Origin: a virus | Direction: 5' to 3' (one strand) | Length of the DNA stretch: 58,041 nucleotides | Virus record (IMG/VR): IMGVR_UViG_3300045996_002471 | Coordinates: 1-58,041 of that record | In this document: positions 7,305-14,923 of the stretch, in pieces | How the letters are laid out: each line of letters opens with the position of its first letter | How positions within the stretch are numbered: the stretch's first letter is position 1 | Notes under the pieces: model-generated | The model's database searches: none | What the model was told of the DNA's origin: nothing | Seen by the model: only the letters and a program-made list of their open reading frames with translations | Made by a program: the position numbers and the translations under genes

Positions 7305-7820
7305 ATGAACCACGACCGCGCGGAACAGGACCTCATCGACTGGGGCATCACCAACCGCGAACGCGACGCCCGCATCCTCCGCGGAATCCTCGCCGGCATC
7401 CCCAAAAACCGCATCAGCCTGCTCACCGGCGTCGCCCGCAACACCATCACCAACCTCCTCAGGGACGAGTACCCCGAGGTCAACACCGCAGCCGTGCTCC
7501 GCGCCATGGCCCGCGTCCACGCCGGCATGACCGCCGCCGAGTTCGACTACAGCCTTTCCGTCGGTGACGGCCGCGCCCTACAGGCCATGAACGGTGCCGC
7601 CTACCTGCTGGCCAACGAGGACCACCCCGACGTGCAGTCCGGCGACACCGAACAGGCGCTGGCCGAGCGGCGGCAGCGGGCAGACGCCCTGTGGGAGCAG
7701 GTGTGGCCCGAGGTCGAGGCCATGGTGCGGCGCGCGAAGACGATGAAGTTCACCGGATGGTCGACCGAAGCCAAGGCCCGCGGCCAGAAAATCGCCTACG
7801 CGTCGAAGGGGGAAGCGTGA
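7305..7820 (+). CDS. Helix-turn-helix DNA-binding protein
   Basis: 171 residues. A helix-turn-helix-like segment lies at about residues 25-50 (I-P-K-N-R-I-S-L-L-T-G then A-R-N-T-I-T-N-L-L), typical of small regulators that recognise DNA with the second helix. The C-terminal half is charged and ends in a basic tail. It heads a four-gene operon with 4-nt overlaps and starts at a leaderless promoter, so it is probably the operon's regulator. Confidence 0.7.
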   Translation: MNHDRAEQDLIDWGITNRERDARILRGILAGIPKNRISLLTGVARNTITNLLRDEYPEVNTAAVLRAMARVHAGMTAAEFDYSLSVGDGRALQAMNGAAYLLANEDHPDVQSGDTEQALAERRQRADALWEQVWPEVEAMVRRAKTMKFTGWSTEAKARGQKIAYASKGEA

Positions 7821-8257
7821 TCGACCCGATCTCAGGACTGTTCGGGCAGCTCGTCTGCGGCGGGTGGATCGGCGAAGACCCCCGTGACGGCAGCGACCTC
7901 GCGTTCCTCTACCTCGCCACCCCCGGCGACGGCGCGCTCGGTCTGCCTGCGGCGCGGGCGATGGCGCTGATCGCCGAGACCATGGGCATCGACCCCCGGC
8001 AGGGCGCCGTGACCCTCGACCCGCCCGCCACGACCACCGTCGAGGTCCGCGCTGGCGGCTGGGCGGCGCTCGTCGTCAACGGCGAGACCGTGGCCGAGCG
8101 TCCCACCTCCGCCGAGTGGGTCGCGACCGCGTGCGCCGTGGGCCGTGTCGCGGTCGGCCTGGCCTACACCGCCCTGCCCGCAGGCGGCACGGTCGAGCAG
8201 CTCACCGACGGCCCGTCGGTGCTGGCCCTGCTTTCCGTCGTCGACACCAGGAGATGA
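7817..8257 (+). CDS. Hypothetical protein, operon member
   Basis: 146 residues from GTG 7817, which overlaps the previous stop by 4 nt (GTGA). A mixed alpha/beta sequence without membrane segments or known motifs; it contains a V-E-V-R-A-G-G-W-A-A-L-V-V-N-G strand pair. Coupled translation with its neighbours suggests a shared function, unknown. Confidence 0.65.
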   Translation: MIDPISGLFGQLVCGGWIGEDPRDGSDLAFLYLATPGDGALGLPAARAMALIAETMGIDPRQGAVTLDPPATTTVEVRAGGWAALVVNGETVAERPTSAEWVATACAVGRVAVGLAYTALPAGGTVEQLTDGPSVLALLSVVDTRR

Positions 8258-9156
8258 CCGCCGTGGACCACAAGCCGCTGCACGAAGACGTCCCGACCGA
8301 GCACGCCTGGGTAACGGGTCGCAGGATCTACGTGCGGACCCCCAAAGACTCCGCGCTCAACCAGCAGCTGGTCGAGCTGGGCGCGAAGTGGGACCGGGAG
8401 GTCCGTGCCCGCTGGGTCGGTACCGGCAAACGGAACCGGGTCCTGCCGCTGGTACTGGCCGACGAGCGGCGCGAGCAGGCCGAGAAGCAGGCAGCGGCCG
8501 CGGTACTGGCCGCCGGTCGGTGGGTGCAGCTGCCGCGCAACGTCGACGGGGTGGTCACCGCCATGCATCAGCGCGCGGGCCGGTTGGGCGCGGTGTGGGA
8601 CGCCGAAAGCCGGCGATACGCGCTGCCCAGCGACGACGCCCGCGACCGACTCCAGCGACAGTTGGACACCTGGCTGGCCGAGCAGCAGGCCGACCGGGAG
8701 CGCACCGAAGCGCAGCGGCAGGCACGACGGCGCGCCGAGGCCGAGCAGGTCGAGCGGGAACTGGCCGAGGTGCGGCAGGTCGAGGCCGACCGTGCCCGTC
8801 GCCGCATCGAGCGGGCCGTCGCCGACAGTGGACGCACCGCAACCGGTGAGACGGTGACGGTGCGCCGCTACGACGAGCGGTACATGAACCGTGCGGGCGC
8901 CGAGCAGGTCGCCTGGCAGGTCGGCACGGTGCGCCGCCTCGCCGACGGCCGCCGCGGGCTGGTCGTCGACCGGCACATCCGGTTCTGGTCCGAGGACGAC
9001 GCCACCGAGTACTCCCACGAGGTCCAGTTGCCCGACAACGCGCACTGGGCGTTCACCTACACCCTCGCGGTGATCGAGCCCACCGATGACGAGCGGCAAG
9101 CCGACACGCTCGGCGCTCACTCCCAACCCCGCGACACCGCGGGAGGTATCTCGTGA
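8254..9156 (+). CDS. Coiled-coil protein of unknown function
   Basis: 300 residues from ATG 8254 (4-nt overlap with the preceding TGA; GTG 8263 is an alternative). The N-terminus (about 15-105) holds two similar segments that each end in a K-W-D/V-W-D ... R-(W/Y) pattern, suggesting a duplicated small beta domain. Residues about 130-190 form a long Glu/Arg/Ala coiled coil, followed by a globular C-terminus (about 195-270). No catalytic motif recognised. Confidence 0.68.
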   Translation: MTAVDHKPLHEDVPTEHAWVTGRRIYVRTPKDSALNQQLVELGAKWDREVRARWVGTGKRNRVLPLVLADERREQAEKQAAAAVLAAGRWVQLPRNVDGVVTAMHQRAGRLGAVWDAESRRYALPSDDARDRLQRQLDTWLAEQQADRERTEAQRQARRRAEAEQVERELAEVRQVEADRARRRIERAVADSGRTATGETVTVRRYDERYMNRAGAEQVAWQVGTVRRLADGRRGLVVDRHIRFWSEDDATEYSHEVQLPDNAHWAFTYTLAVIEPTDDERQADTLGAHSQPRDTAGGIS

Positions 9157-9355
9157 CCTGGAAGCCCTACGACCCCGCCACCCTGGACCTGGCCGGCGAG
9201 CAGGTGTTCGTCGAGACCGGCACCCGATCGCGGGCGGACGCTGGCACCTGCTCGCCGACGGCACGGTGGTGTACGAGAACCCGGCCGGGACGTGGATGCC
9301 GTCCACGCACAGCGTCGAAGCGCTGCGCGACCCCGCCCGGTTCACCCCGGCCTGA
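9153..9355 (+). pseudogene. Short hypothetical protein disrupted by a single-base frameshift
   Basis: The gene starts at GTG 9153 (GTGA overlap, GGGAGG upstream). Residues 1-25 read in the first frame. A smooth continuation (I-A-G-G-R-W-H-L-L-A-D-G, then A-G-T-W-M-P-S-T-H-S) is found only in another frame, ending at TGA 9353-9355. Restoring one base near 9223-9227 yields a sensible 67-residue protein. Either a real one-base deletion or a sequencing error. No slippery heptamer is visible. Confidence 0.6.
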
Positions 9356-9372
9356 CCTGCCGCACACGCGAC

Positions 9373-9406
9373 GACGCCCCGCCCACCGTGTGGTGAGCGG
9401 GGCGTC
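9373..9406. terminator. Hairpin between converging operons
   Basis: A 10-bp stem (9373-9382 with 9397-9406), loop 14 nt, between the plus operon ending at 9355 and the minus gene ending at 9420. Probable bidirectional terminator and a natural boundary between the left block and the phage early region. Confidence 0.7.
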
Positions 9407-9419
9407 CGGCTGTCCAGGG

Positions 9420-10379
9420 TCAGGGGCGAACCAGGGCGGTGTCACCGTCCATCTCCGTGGACGCCGGCTGCCCCAGCACCATGCACTGCAGGTCCACGTC
9501 CTGCTGCAGGATCGGCGGCCGGCCGAACAGCAGCGCGCCGACCGCGACCAGGAACACGCGGGTGACCGCGTCGCTGCCCTTCTTGTACCGGGGGGCTTGG
9601 TAGAGCAGGTAGCGGGCCTGCTGCCATGCCGTCAGCCGCGCCAGCGGGGCCAGCTCGCCCGCGCCGGCCAGCAGGGTCAGGGCGATGTTGAACATCGTGT
9701 CAGCGTCGTCGGGGTCGGCGGTGACCACGTACATCAGCTCGCCGCCGTCCTCCAGGCGGGAGGTGTCCCGGCCCCGCGCGGCGGTTCGGGCCAGCAGCGC
9801 GTCGGCGATCCCGCGGGCCGCACCGCGGCGGACGATCCGGTTGCCGGTGATCGTGCGGCCGGCCGAGTTCATCCGCACCACGTTCTCCAACACGTCCTCG
9901 GTGGACGCCTCGCGGTCGAAGCGGGACTTCGCGGCCGCGCCGTAGTCGGCCATCACCTGGTAGGCGTGGGTCCAGCGCCCGTTCTGGTACGTGCGAGTGG
10001 CGGCGTCCCATTCCGGCTTGACCTTCAGCCTGCCGATGTCGCCGATGCGGTCGTAGTTCGGGCCGCCGTCGCGCAGTGTCGTCGTGAACCGGGCCACGTC
10101 CAGTGGCAGGCCCTCGCCGAGGCGGCGGGGGGTTTGCAGGGCGAGGCCTCGCCGCCATGCCGTCGCCTCGGCGTGCAGGCCGCGCAGCAGCGTGAGCCGC
10201 CGCAGCTGGTCGGAACCTGACCACTCCGGGGCGAGCCGCAGGCGGAGGGTCTCTGCGGTCTCGGCCTGCCGGTCGGCGAACGTGGCGATGCGGGCGATCT
10301 CGTCGGGGTCGTCGGTGCGCAACGCCAGGTGCGGGGTGGGGAAGCTGTCGGCGGTGATGAGGGCGGTGGTGGCGGTCAT
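9420..10379 (-). CDS. Unknown 319-residue protein at the end of the early region
   Basis: No family recognised. Arg-rich and predicted helical in the N-terminal half (about 30-90, a possible coiled coil). The middle contains D-G-G-P-N-Y-D-R-I-G-D and a helical segment, and the C-terminus carries a hydrophobic patch (V-F-L-V-A-V-G-A-L-L-F-G, about 285-296). It is minus strand like the phage early genes and 51 bp downstream of them. It may be the last gene of that operon or a separate cargo gene. Confidence 0.65.
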   Translation of the reverse strand: MTATTALITADSFPTPHLALRTDDPDEIARIATFADRQAETAETLRLRLAPEWSGSDQLRRLTLLRGLHAEATAWRRGLALQTPRRLGEGLPLDVARFTTTLRDGGPNYDRIGDIGRLKVKPEWDAATRTYQNGRWTHAYQVMADYGAAAKSRFDREASTEDVLENVVRMNSAGRTITGNRIVRRGAARGIADALLARTAARGRDTSRLEDGGELMYVVTADPDDADTMFNIALTLLAGAGELAPLARLTAWQQARYLLYQAPRYKKGSDAVTRVFLVAVGALLFGRPPILQQDVDLQCMVLGQPASTEMDGDTALVRP

Positions 10380-10430
10380 GGGGTTCAGCTTCTCTCTGGC
10401 CGGCGGGGTGCGGGAGGGTTTGCCCGTTGC

Positions 10431-10709
10431 CTACGTGAGCGGGTTGCCGTGCTTGTCGTTCCACTCGGAGAGGAGGGCGGAGCCGGGTTCGGTCAGGTCC
10501 ACACGCTTGCCGTAGTCCTCGGAGATGTCGCCGATCTTCGCAAGGCGATGCCCGAAGAAGCCTCCGATCACGTTCTCCATGCGGCCGTGCGTCGAGGCAT
10601 CGCTTCTGATCAGCCAGGTCCGGGAGCCGAAGCGTGCCCGGAAGACTCGACCGGCTGCGACCTCGGCGAGCATCCGGTGACGCAAGGGCGTGTGCTTAAG
10701 GGTGGCCAC
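10431..10709 (-). CDS. Small winged-helix-like protein A
   Basis: 92 residues. The pattern of an N-terminal helix, a basic strand pair, and a C-terminal D-L-T-E-P-G-S-A-L-L-S-E-W resembles a small winged-helix fold. It is similar in layout to the gene at 11407-11778, so the two may be distant paralogues. It overlaps the upstream stop by one base. Confidence 0.6.
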   Translation of the reverse strand: MATLKHTPLRHRMLAEVAAGRVFRARFGSRTWLIRSDASTHGRMENVIGGFFGHRLAKIGDISEDYGKRVDLTEPGSALLSEWNDKHGNPLT

Positions 10710-10972
10710 TACTCACACTCCGGGTCGTCGGTGTCGGGCTCGGAGTCGATGACGGTCAGGTACCGGCGGACGCCGAAGTAGGTCACGCCACCCGGCTCGT
10801 AGCCGGGGAAGGTGCCGGGGTTGACGACCTTGCCGCGCCACGTCTGCGTCTCGGCGATCCACTCCACGACGGTGGCGGTGAACCAGCGGTCGCTGGCCTC
10901 CCACCGCACGGTCTTGCCGATCAGGTCCATCGGAGTGCCGGAGGCTCCCGGCGTAGCCGACTGGGAGGTCAC
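10709..10972 (-). CDS. Small beta-rich hypothetical protein
   Basis: 87 residues. Strand-rich, with several Trp (V-R-W, R-W-F, E-W, T-W-R), and an acidic tail (D-T-D-D-P-E-C-E). It overlaps the next upstream gene by 4 nt. Function unknown. Confidence 0.6.
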   Translation of the reverse strand: MTSQSATPGASGTPMDLIGKTVRWEASDRWFTATVVEWIAETQTWRGKVVNPGTFPGYEPGGVTYFGVRRYLTVIDSEPDTDDPECE

Positions 10973-11367
10973 GACCGAGTCTCCGGCTGGGGCCCGGTGT
11001 AGATCGTCCGCCAGCCGATACGCTCAGCCTCGCGCGCTAGGGTCTCCCGCCAGCCGTCCGGTGCCGGGTAGTCCTCCAACTCCCCGTCGCCCTTGTAGTA
11101 GAGGCTCGGATCCCGGAAGGCGATGCCGAGCTGGGCGGCGTCCGTGACCAGCGCGTCGATGGCCGCAGACAGCCCCGAAGTGGTTCCGGTACCTCGGACG
11201 AAGTACCGAGTGCGCAGGGTGCCCTCGGTGGACACTCTGCCTTCGTCGGGGTCGTCGTTGACGAATCCGTCGTCCAGGAAGTCCAGGCTGGCGGCCCAGC
11301 CGTGAGTATCGGCGCGCTGGTGCACGGTGATACCGGTGGACCAGTACATGCCGGTATTGCTGATCAT
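10969..11367 (-). CDS. Hypothetical protein
   Basis: 132 residues, acidic, mixed alpha/beta. It has an aromatic N-terminus (G-M-Y-W-S-T-G-I-T-V) and a central L-R-T-R-Y-F-V-R segment. No membrane helix or known motif. GGAAGGGGAAG lies upstream of the start. Confidence 0.58.
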   Translation of the reverse strand: MISNTGMYWSTGITVHQRADTHGWAASLDFLDDGFVNDDPDEGRVSTEGTLRTRYFVRGTGTTSGLSAAIDALVTDAAQLGIAFRDPSLYYKGDGELEDYPAPDGWRETLAREAERIGWRTIYTGPQPETRS

Positions 11368-11406
11368 GCTTGTCTTCCCCTTCCGGGAATGGAGAGATGG
11401 GGGAGG

Positions 11407-11778
11407 TCAGGTACGCACTCGTCGGTGACACCACGAGCACTTGAGCGTGCCGGGGTCGCCATAGTCGACCAGCCGAAACCCGGCCTGCGGGTGGACACCG
11501 TCATGCTCTCCGCTGGCGAGCACCGGGCCCAGCGCGACCGTGCCGGGCACACCGTATTCCGAATTCCACTCATACAGATAGACCTCGCCGTCCTGCGTCA
11601 GGCCGACCGGCTGGGCCCGCCCGGACTCCCACCTGACGTGGATCAGTCGATGCAGGCTCAGGTAGTCGACCGCCTGTCGCTTTCCCGACCCGCTGTAGAG
11701 ACCGCCCGAGGTGAAGGTTCCGGCGCTGATCGCGGCGAGAGTTTCGTGGCGTGTCTCCGTGTAACGGATCGGACCCAC
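11407..11778 (-). CDS. Winged-helix-like protein B with C-terminal zinc knuckle
   Basis: 123 residues. The first 70 residues have the helix-strand-wing pattern R-H-E-T-L-A-A-I-S-A-G, then G-L-T-Q-D-G-E-V-Y-L-Y-E-W, like 10431-10709. The C-terminus adds C-S-W-C-H-R-R, a possible metal knuckle. Possibly DNA binding; weak inference. Confidence 0.58.
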   Translation of the reverse strand: MGPIRYTETRHETLAAISAGTFTSGGLYSGSGKRQAVDYLSLHRLIHVRWESGRAQPVGLTQDGEVYLYEWNSEYGVPGTVALGPVLASGEHDGVHPQAGFRLVDYGDPGTLKCSWCHRRVRT

Positions 11779-11788
11779 TTCTCTTCTC

Positions 11789-12007
11789 CTAGCTCTCGGT
11801 ACGGGAGGGGGACGGGGGTGAGGACTGGTCGGACGCGGCTTCCATGCCGTTGATGAAGGCCAGCACGGTCTCCAGCTCGAACACGCAGCCTGCGGTGAAC
11901 TCCGACGGGTTCGGACGTGCCTTCAACCTGTCCACGGTCTTGGCGATGTGGTCCTTGAGGATGGAGTAGCGCATGGCGTCATCCGCCTGCGTCGACCTGC
12001 TGGTCAC
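11789..12007 (-). CDS. Small helical hypothetical protein
   Basis: 72 residues, predicted alpha-helical, no cofactor motif, Ser/Pro-rich tail. ATG 12007, with AAGGGGGAGACGTG upstream as ribosome binding site. The 78 bp before it are non-coding. Confidence 0.55.
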   Translation of the reverse strand: MTSRSTQADDAMRYSILKDHIAKTVDRLKARPNPSEFTAGCVFELETVLAFINGMEAASDQSSPPSPSRTES

Positions 12008-12085
12008 GTCTCCCCCTTCCCGGGGTGTCGTTGTAGTCGGGGGTTGTCTTCGGCCCCTTCGGGGAGGGCCTGCGGCGCGCGATGG

Positions 12086-12490
12086 TCAGTCGGCGGGCGG
12101 AAGCGACACGTCCACGACGGCGGGGGGCTGCGGCTTGATCGGAATGGGGTCGAAACCATCGCGCGACGAGGCCTGTCGCGCGAAGTCGCGCCCCGCCAGA
12201 CTGGCGAGGTCGGCGGCCAACCGGTGCCGATGCTGGCTTAGCTCGGTGATCAGCCTGTCCAAGCTGCCGAGCGTGTCGCGAACCGCCTGCTCGGCCTCTT
12301 GCTTGGTGTCATCGACACTGCACCAACGGCGCGCGGTCGTCGTACGCACAACCGGCATTTCGGTGTTGATCTCAACCATGACCCTGTTGTAGCCGTGGCT
12401 GAAGTACGGTTCGTCGATGCTAACGCCGATCCGTCCGTCGACTTGTCGTGACGAGCCGACGATCGGCTGGCGAACGTCCCACTGCGGCAC
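12086..12490 (-). CDS. Hypothetical protein
   Basis: 134 residues from GTG 12490, chosen because AAGGAGA precedes it. The N-terminal half is strand-rich (Y-N-R-V-M-V-E-I-N-T-E-M-P-V-V-R). The second half is a helical region (about 65-110) that may form a coiled coil. No known family. Confidence 0.6.
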   Translation of the reverse strand: MPQWDVRQPIVGSSRQVDGRIGVSIDEPYFSHGYNRVMVEINTEMPVVRTTTARRWCSVDDTKQEAEQAVRDTLGSLDRLITELSQHRHRLAADLASLAGRDFARQASSRDGFDPIPIKPQPPAVVDVSLPPAD

Positions 12491-12535
12491 GTCGGTCTCC
12501 TTGGTCAGTAGGTGAGCGGCACCAGAGGGGGTGGC

Positions 12536-12560
12536 GGGGCGGGCGTCGAAGGCCCGCCCC
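12536..12560 (-). terminator. GC-rich hairpin after the 12569-12853 gene
   Basis: A 9-bp perfect stem (12536-12544 with 12552-12560), 7-nt loop, just downstream of the minus-strand stop at 12569. It could end or attenuate the transcript from the 12925 promoter. Confidence 0.55.
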
Positions 12561-12568
12561 ACCGGGGA

Positions 12569-12853
12569 TCAGGCGACAACCGCCGCAGCGAGGTCCAAGT
12601 CGAGCGCGTCGCAGATGACCTGCACGGCCTCACGCTCGTCGTCCAGGCTCTCGGCCCACGCGTCGTAGGCGGCCTGGACCTGCGGGTGCTTGTCGTACAG
12701 GCGCTCGGTGATGACGCCGCGCACCAGCTTCTCCTCGGCCGTGAGAGCGCCAGCGGTCTCCAGTGCCAGGAGCGCGACCAGGTTCGTCTCGTCGGACGCC
12801 TGGGCGATGTGGGCGGCGAGCTTGGCGCGGAGGGCGGTCGCGGTCGCGGTCAT
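12569..12853 (-). CDS. Small acidic helical protein
   Basis: 94 residues from ATG 12853 (GGGAG upstream). All-helical, Ala/Asp/Glu-rich, ending in A-L-D-L-D-L-A-A-A-V-V-A. It is divergent from the 62-residue gene at 12962 across a region with two CGTATATACG palindromes, so the pair may be co-regulated. Function unknown. Confidence 0.62.
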   Translation of the reverse strand: MTATATALRAKLAAHIAQASDETNLVALLALETAGALTAEEKLVRGVITERLYDKHPQVQAAYDAWAESLDDEREAVQVICDALDLDLAAAVVA

Positions 12854-12885
12854 TTCGGCTCCCGATGCTGGCCAACTGCGGTCTG

Positions 12886-12953
12886 CGTATATACGTACCG
12901 TACGCCTGTCCACGAGAGAACGCAACAGGTAGACTGACCTTCACGTATATACG
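12886..12953. promoter_or_regulatory. Pair of CGTATATACG palindromes in a divergent promoter region
   Basis: The 10-bp palindrome CGTATATACG occurs at 12886-12895 and 12944-12953, 58 bp apart centre to centre, in the 108-bp gap between divergent genes (12853 minus and 12962 plus). The right copy abuts the GGAGG of the plus gene; the left copy lies just downstream of the minus promoter. AT-rich palindromes are conspicuous in this GC-rich DNA and suggest an operator. Confidence 0.65.
12897..12925 (-). promoter_or_regulatory. Leftward early-type promoter
   Basis: On the minus strand TTGCGT (12925-12920), a 17-bp spacer and TACGGT (12902-12897). The -10 box and the preceding AGGCG match the promoter of the cro-like gene at 32851. 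It should drive 12853 and the genes to its left. Confidence 0.5.
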
Positions 12954-12961
12954 GAGGTCAC

Positions 12962-13150
12962 GTGACTGAGGATGAGTGGGAGAAGGTCCGCACGCTGCGA
13001 GCCAGTGACGAACTGTGGGGCGCGTTCGGCGCCGCCTGTAAGGACGACGGCGCCGACCGATCCACCGTGCTCCGTCGCTTCATGGCCGCATACGCCGGGT
13101 TGCCGGGAGCGAAGGTGCCGCGACGGAAACGGCGACCTGCCCCCGAGTAG
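12962..13150 (+). CDS. Small putative DNA-binding regulator
   Basis: 62 residues from GTG 12962 (GGAGG at 12953-12957). The order of a short strand, an R-T-L-R-A-S-D-E-L-W helix, then D-R-S-T-V-L-R-R-F-M helix and a basic tail resembles ribbon-helix-helix proteins. It is the only plus-strand gene inside the 10-26 kb early region and is flanked by CGTATATACG palindromes, so autoregulation is a reasonable guess. Confidence 0.6.
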   Translation: MTEDEWEKVRTLRASDELWGAFGAACKDDGADRSTVLRRFMAAYAGLPGAKVPRRKRRPAPE

Positions 13151-13154
13151 CCCT

Positions 13155-13196
13155 CCCGGTCAGGCGGCGGACGGAGACGCCCACCGCCAGACCGGG
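13155..13196. terminator. Interrupted hairpin between converging genes
   Basis: CCCGGTC (13155-13161) pairs with GACCGGG (13190-13196), and an inner GGCGG pairs with CCGCC. It lies between the plus gene ending at 13150 and whiB ending at 13200. Likely bidirectional terminator. Confidence 0.6.
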
Positions 13197-13199
13197 GGG

Positions 13200-13454
13200 T
13201 CAGGCGTTGGTGCGGGCCCGGGTGCGGGCGTTGCGGCGCTTGAGGGCGCGACGCTCGTCTTCGGTCATGCCGCCGTAGATCCCAGAGTCGAGCCCGCGGT
13301 CGAGCGCCTCGGCTAAGCAAGCCGTAAGCACCGGGCAGCGTCGGCAGACAGCTTTCGCCTCCTCCGCCTGAATCACCGCGGGCCCAGAGTTGCCCACCGG
13401 GAACCAAAGCTCGGGATCTTCGTCCTTGCACAGAGCCGCATGTCGCCAGTCCAT
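13200..13454 (-). CDS. WhiB-family iron-sulfur transcription factor
   Basis: 84 residues. The four cluster cysteines are C9, C37, C40 and C46 in the standard C-x(n)-C-x2-C-x5-C spacing, followed by the G-I-Y-G-G turn (58-62) and a basic DNA-binding tail. WhiB proteins carry a 4Fe-4S cluster, act with the primary sigma factor, and are confined to Actinobacteria and their phages. Phage copies can redirect host WhiB-controlled genes such as those for septation. It stands at the head of a promoter-proximal position next to the 12962 switch region. Confidence 0.92.
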   Translation of the reverse strand: MDWRHAALCKDEDPELWFPVGNSGPAVIQAEEAKAVCRRCPVLTACLAEALDRGLDSGIYGGMTEDERRALKRRNARTRARTNA

Positions 13455-13467
13455 GGTCGATCTCCCC

Positions 13468-14013
13468 TCAGATGAGCGCGGTGAGCAGGGCTGAGATGAA
13501 CAGTGCGGCGATGTGCAGGGACTGGTCGAGCGAATAAGCCCCCGTGCCGAGCACCGGATTGTCCAGCGGGACCCGCACGGTCTCCTCGGCGTGGTGGTGC
13601 TGGCCTCCCGGGGTGACCTCGGTGGTGACGTGCAGGGCGTGGACTTCGAGCCGGCGGGGTTGCCCGAGCTGGTGCAGGTCGTGCTTGCCGAGCGCGCGGG
13701 CGAGCACGGCGAGGGTCCAGCGGCGGTCGATCGCGTAGTGGGTGACCGCGGAGAACACCTGCCCGGCGGCGATGCCCCAACCGGTGGCGTGAGCGCCGAG
13801 CGGAAGGTGCACGACGGTGAGCACGGCGGCGAAGGTGAGCAGGGTGTAGGTGGTGACGTGCTTGGCGCAGTTCCACTGGCCGTAGCGGGAGAGGTCGCCC
13901 TTGCGGATGGCCTGGTGGTGGGACTGCACCCACAGGTCCCCGAGGCCGTGGACGGCCCACATGGCGGCGAAGGCGAGCACAGTGGTGAGGCCGGCGGTGA
14001 TGGGGGTTGGCAT
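13468..14013 (-). CDS. DUF3307-like membrane protein
   Basis: 181 residues from ATG 14013. The signature V-H-G-L-G-D-L-W-V-Q-S-H-H (about 21-33), the T-H-Y-A-I-D-R-R-W pair (about 91-99) and the C-terminal L-D-Q-S-L-H segment (about 162-167) match DUF3307 proteins. Membrane helices lie at about 5-20, 53-72, 78-92 and 165-180. The His/Asp pattern suggests a metal site; the biochemical role is unknown. Such proteins recur in phages and mobile elements. Confidence 0.75.
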   Translation of the reverse strand: MPTPITAGLTTVLAFAAMWAVHGLGDLWVQSHHQAIRKGDLSRYGQWNCAKHVTTYTLLTFAAVLTVVHLPLGAHATGWGIAAGQVFSAVTHYAIDRRWTLAVLARALGKHDLHQLGQPRRLEVHALHVTTEVTPGGQHHHAEETVRVPLDNPVLGTGAYSLDQSLHIAALFISALLTALI

Positions 14014-14087
14014 GATGGGGTTCCGTCCTGGTTGGCGGGTGCCGGGCCCGGCGGTGGCTGTGGAGGCTGGTCCGCCGGGCCGCGGCG

Positions 14088-14318
14088 CTACTCGCTGGGC
14101 TTGGGTTTGGGTTGGAGCGGGTTGACGTCGTCGATGAGACCGAGGATGGCGAGGAGTTCGCGGCAGGTCTCGGCGCGCCGGGCCTTGGTTTTGGCGGTGC
14201 GTTGGGCGTAGGCGGCGATGTAGACGCCCGCTTGGCGGCGCTTGTCTTCGACGGAGGGGTTTCGGTCGATGCGGCCGACGCTGTAGCTGTGAATGTCGCT
14301 GTTGTCGTTCGTCATCAC
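14088..14318 (-). CDS. Small basic hypothetical protein
   Basis: 76 residues starting with two Met (either may be the start). Basic helix in the middle (R-T-A-K-T-K-A-R-R-A) and a Pro/Lys tail. Overlaps the upstream gene by 4 nt. Function unknown. Confidence 0.58.
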   Translation of the reverse strand: MMTNDNSDIHSYSVGRIDRNPSVEDKRRQAGVYIAAYAQRTAKTKARRAETCRELLAILGLIDDVNPLQPKPKPSE

Positions 14319-14923
14319 GCCAGTCCTTCCGCTTCGAGTACCTGGCGGGCGGTGTCGAGCGTGTCCCAGTCCGTCCGGTCGCCGACACGGTCCGGGTGCA
14401 GCTTCGCCGAGGCCTGCCGCAGCAGGCTCCGTCCGTCGGTGGAGTGTGGTGCGCCGACGACCTCACGCAGCCACTGCATCGCGGCGTCAGCGGTGGCGAA
14501 CCCTGCAGGCTGAGGGTTCGCGATCGCCCGCCAGCCTTGGTACTGCTCGCCGGAGCGGGTGACGCCGTACCGGTCGACCGCGCGGAGTGCCTGCAGGCTC
14601 AGGGCGATGGCGCGGAGATTGGCCTGCCAGCCGGTGTAGGCGTCGGTGGCGTAGGTGAGCGGGCCGTGCCGGGAGTCGAACGACACGACGACGCCGGGAT
14701 GCCCGACTTTGGCGTTGACGCGGAGCATCCCGTCACGGCGGATGTCGCCGCGCTGCACGTCGACCTGGACGGCGATCGCGCCGCGCAGCCCGAGCTTCTC
14801 GATTTCGGCGGTGAGCAGGTTCATGGTGTCGGCCCAACTCGCGGTGAAGCGGGCGGACGGGGCGCGGTGCTTGGTTTCGGGGCGGTCCCAGGTGCCGAGG
14901 GGTTCGATTTGCCAGACAGCCAT
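14315..14923 (-). CDS. Protein with C-terminal J-domain-like HPD motif
   Basis: 202 residues from ATG 14923, which shares its A with the stop of the RuvC-like gene. The first 120 residues are a strand-rich domain of unknown type. The C-terminus (about 165-200) reads R-Q-A-S-A-K-L-H-P-D-R, then a helix D-T-A-R-Q-V-L. That is the helix II - HPD - helix III arrangement of DnaJ domains, which stimulate Hsp70 ATPase. A phage J-protein could recruit host DnaK. A full four-helix J-domain is not certain. Confidence 0.65.
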   Translation of the reverse strand: MAVWQIEPLGTWDRPETKHRAPSARFTASWADTMNLLTAEIEKLGLRGAIAVQVDVQRGDIRRDGMLRVNAKVGHPGVVVSFDSRHGPLTYATDAYTGWQANLRAIALSLQALRAVDRYGVTRSGEQYQGWRAIANPQPAGFATADAAMQWLREVVGAPHSTDGRSLLRQASAKLHPDRVGDRTDWDTLDTARQVLEAEGLA

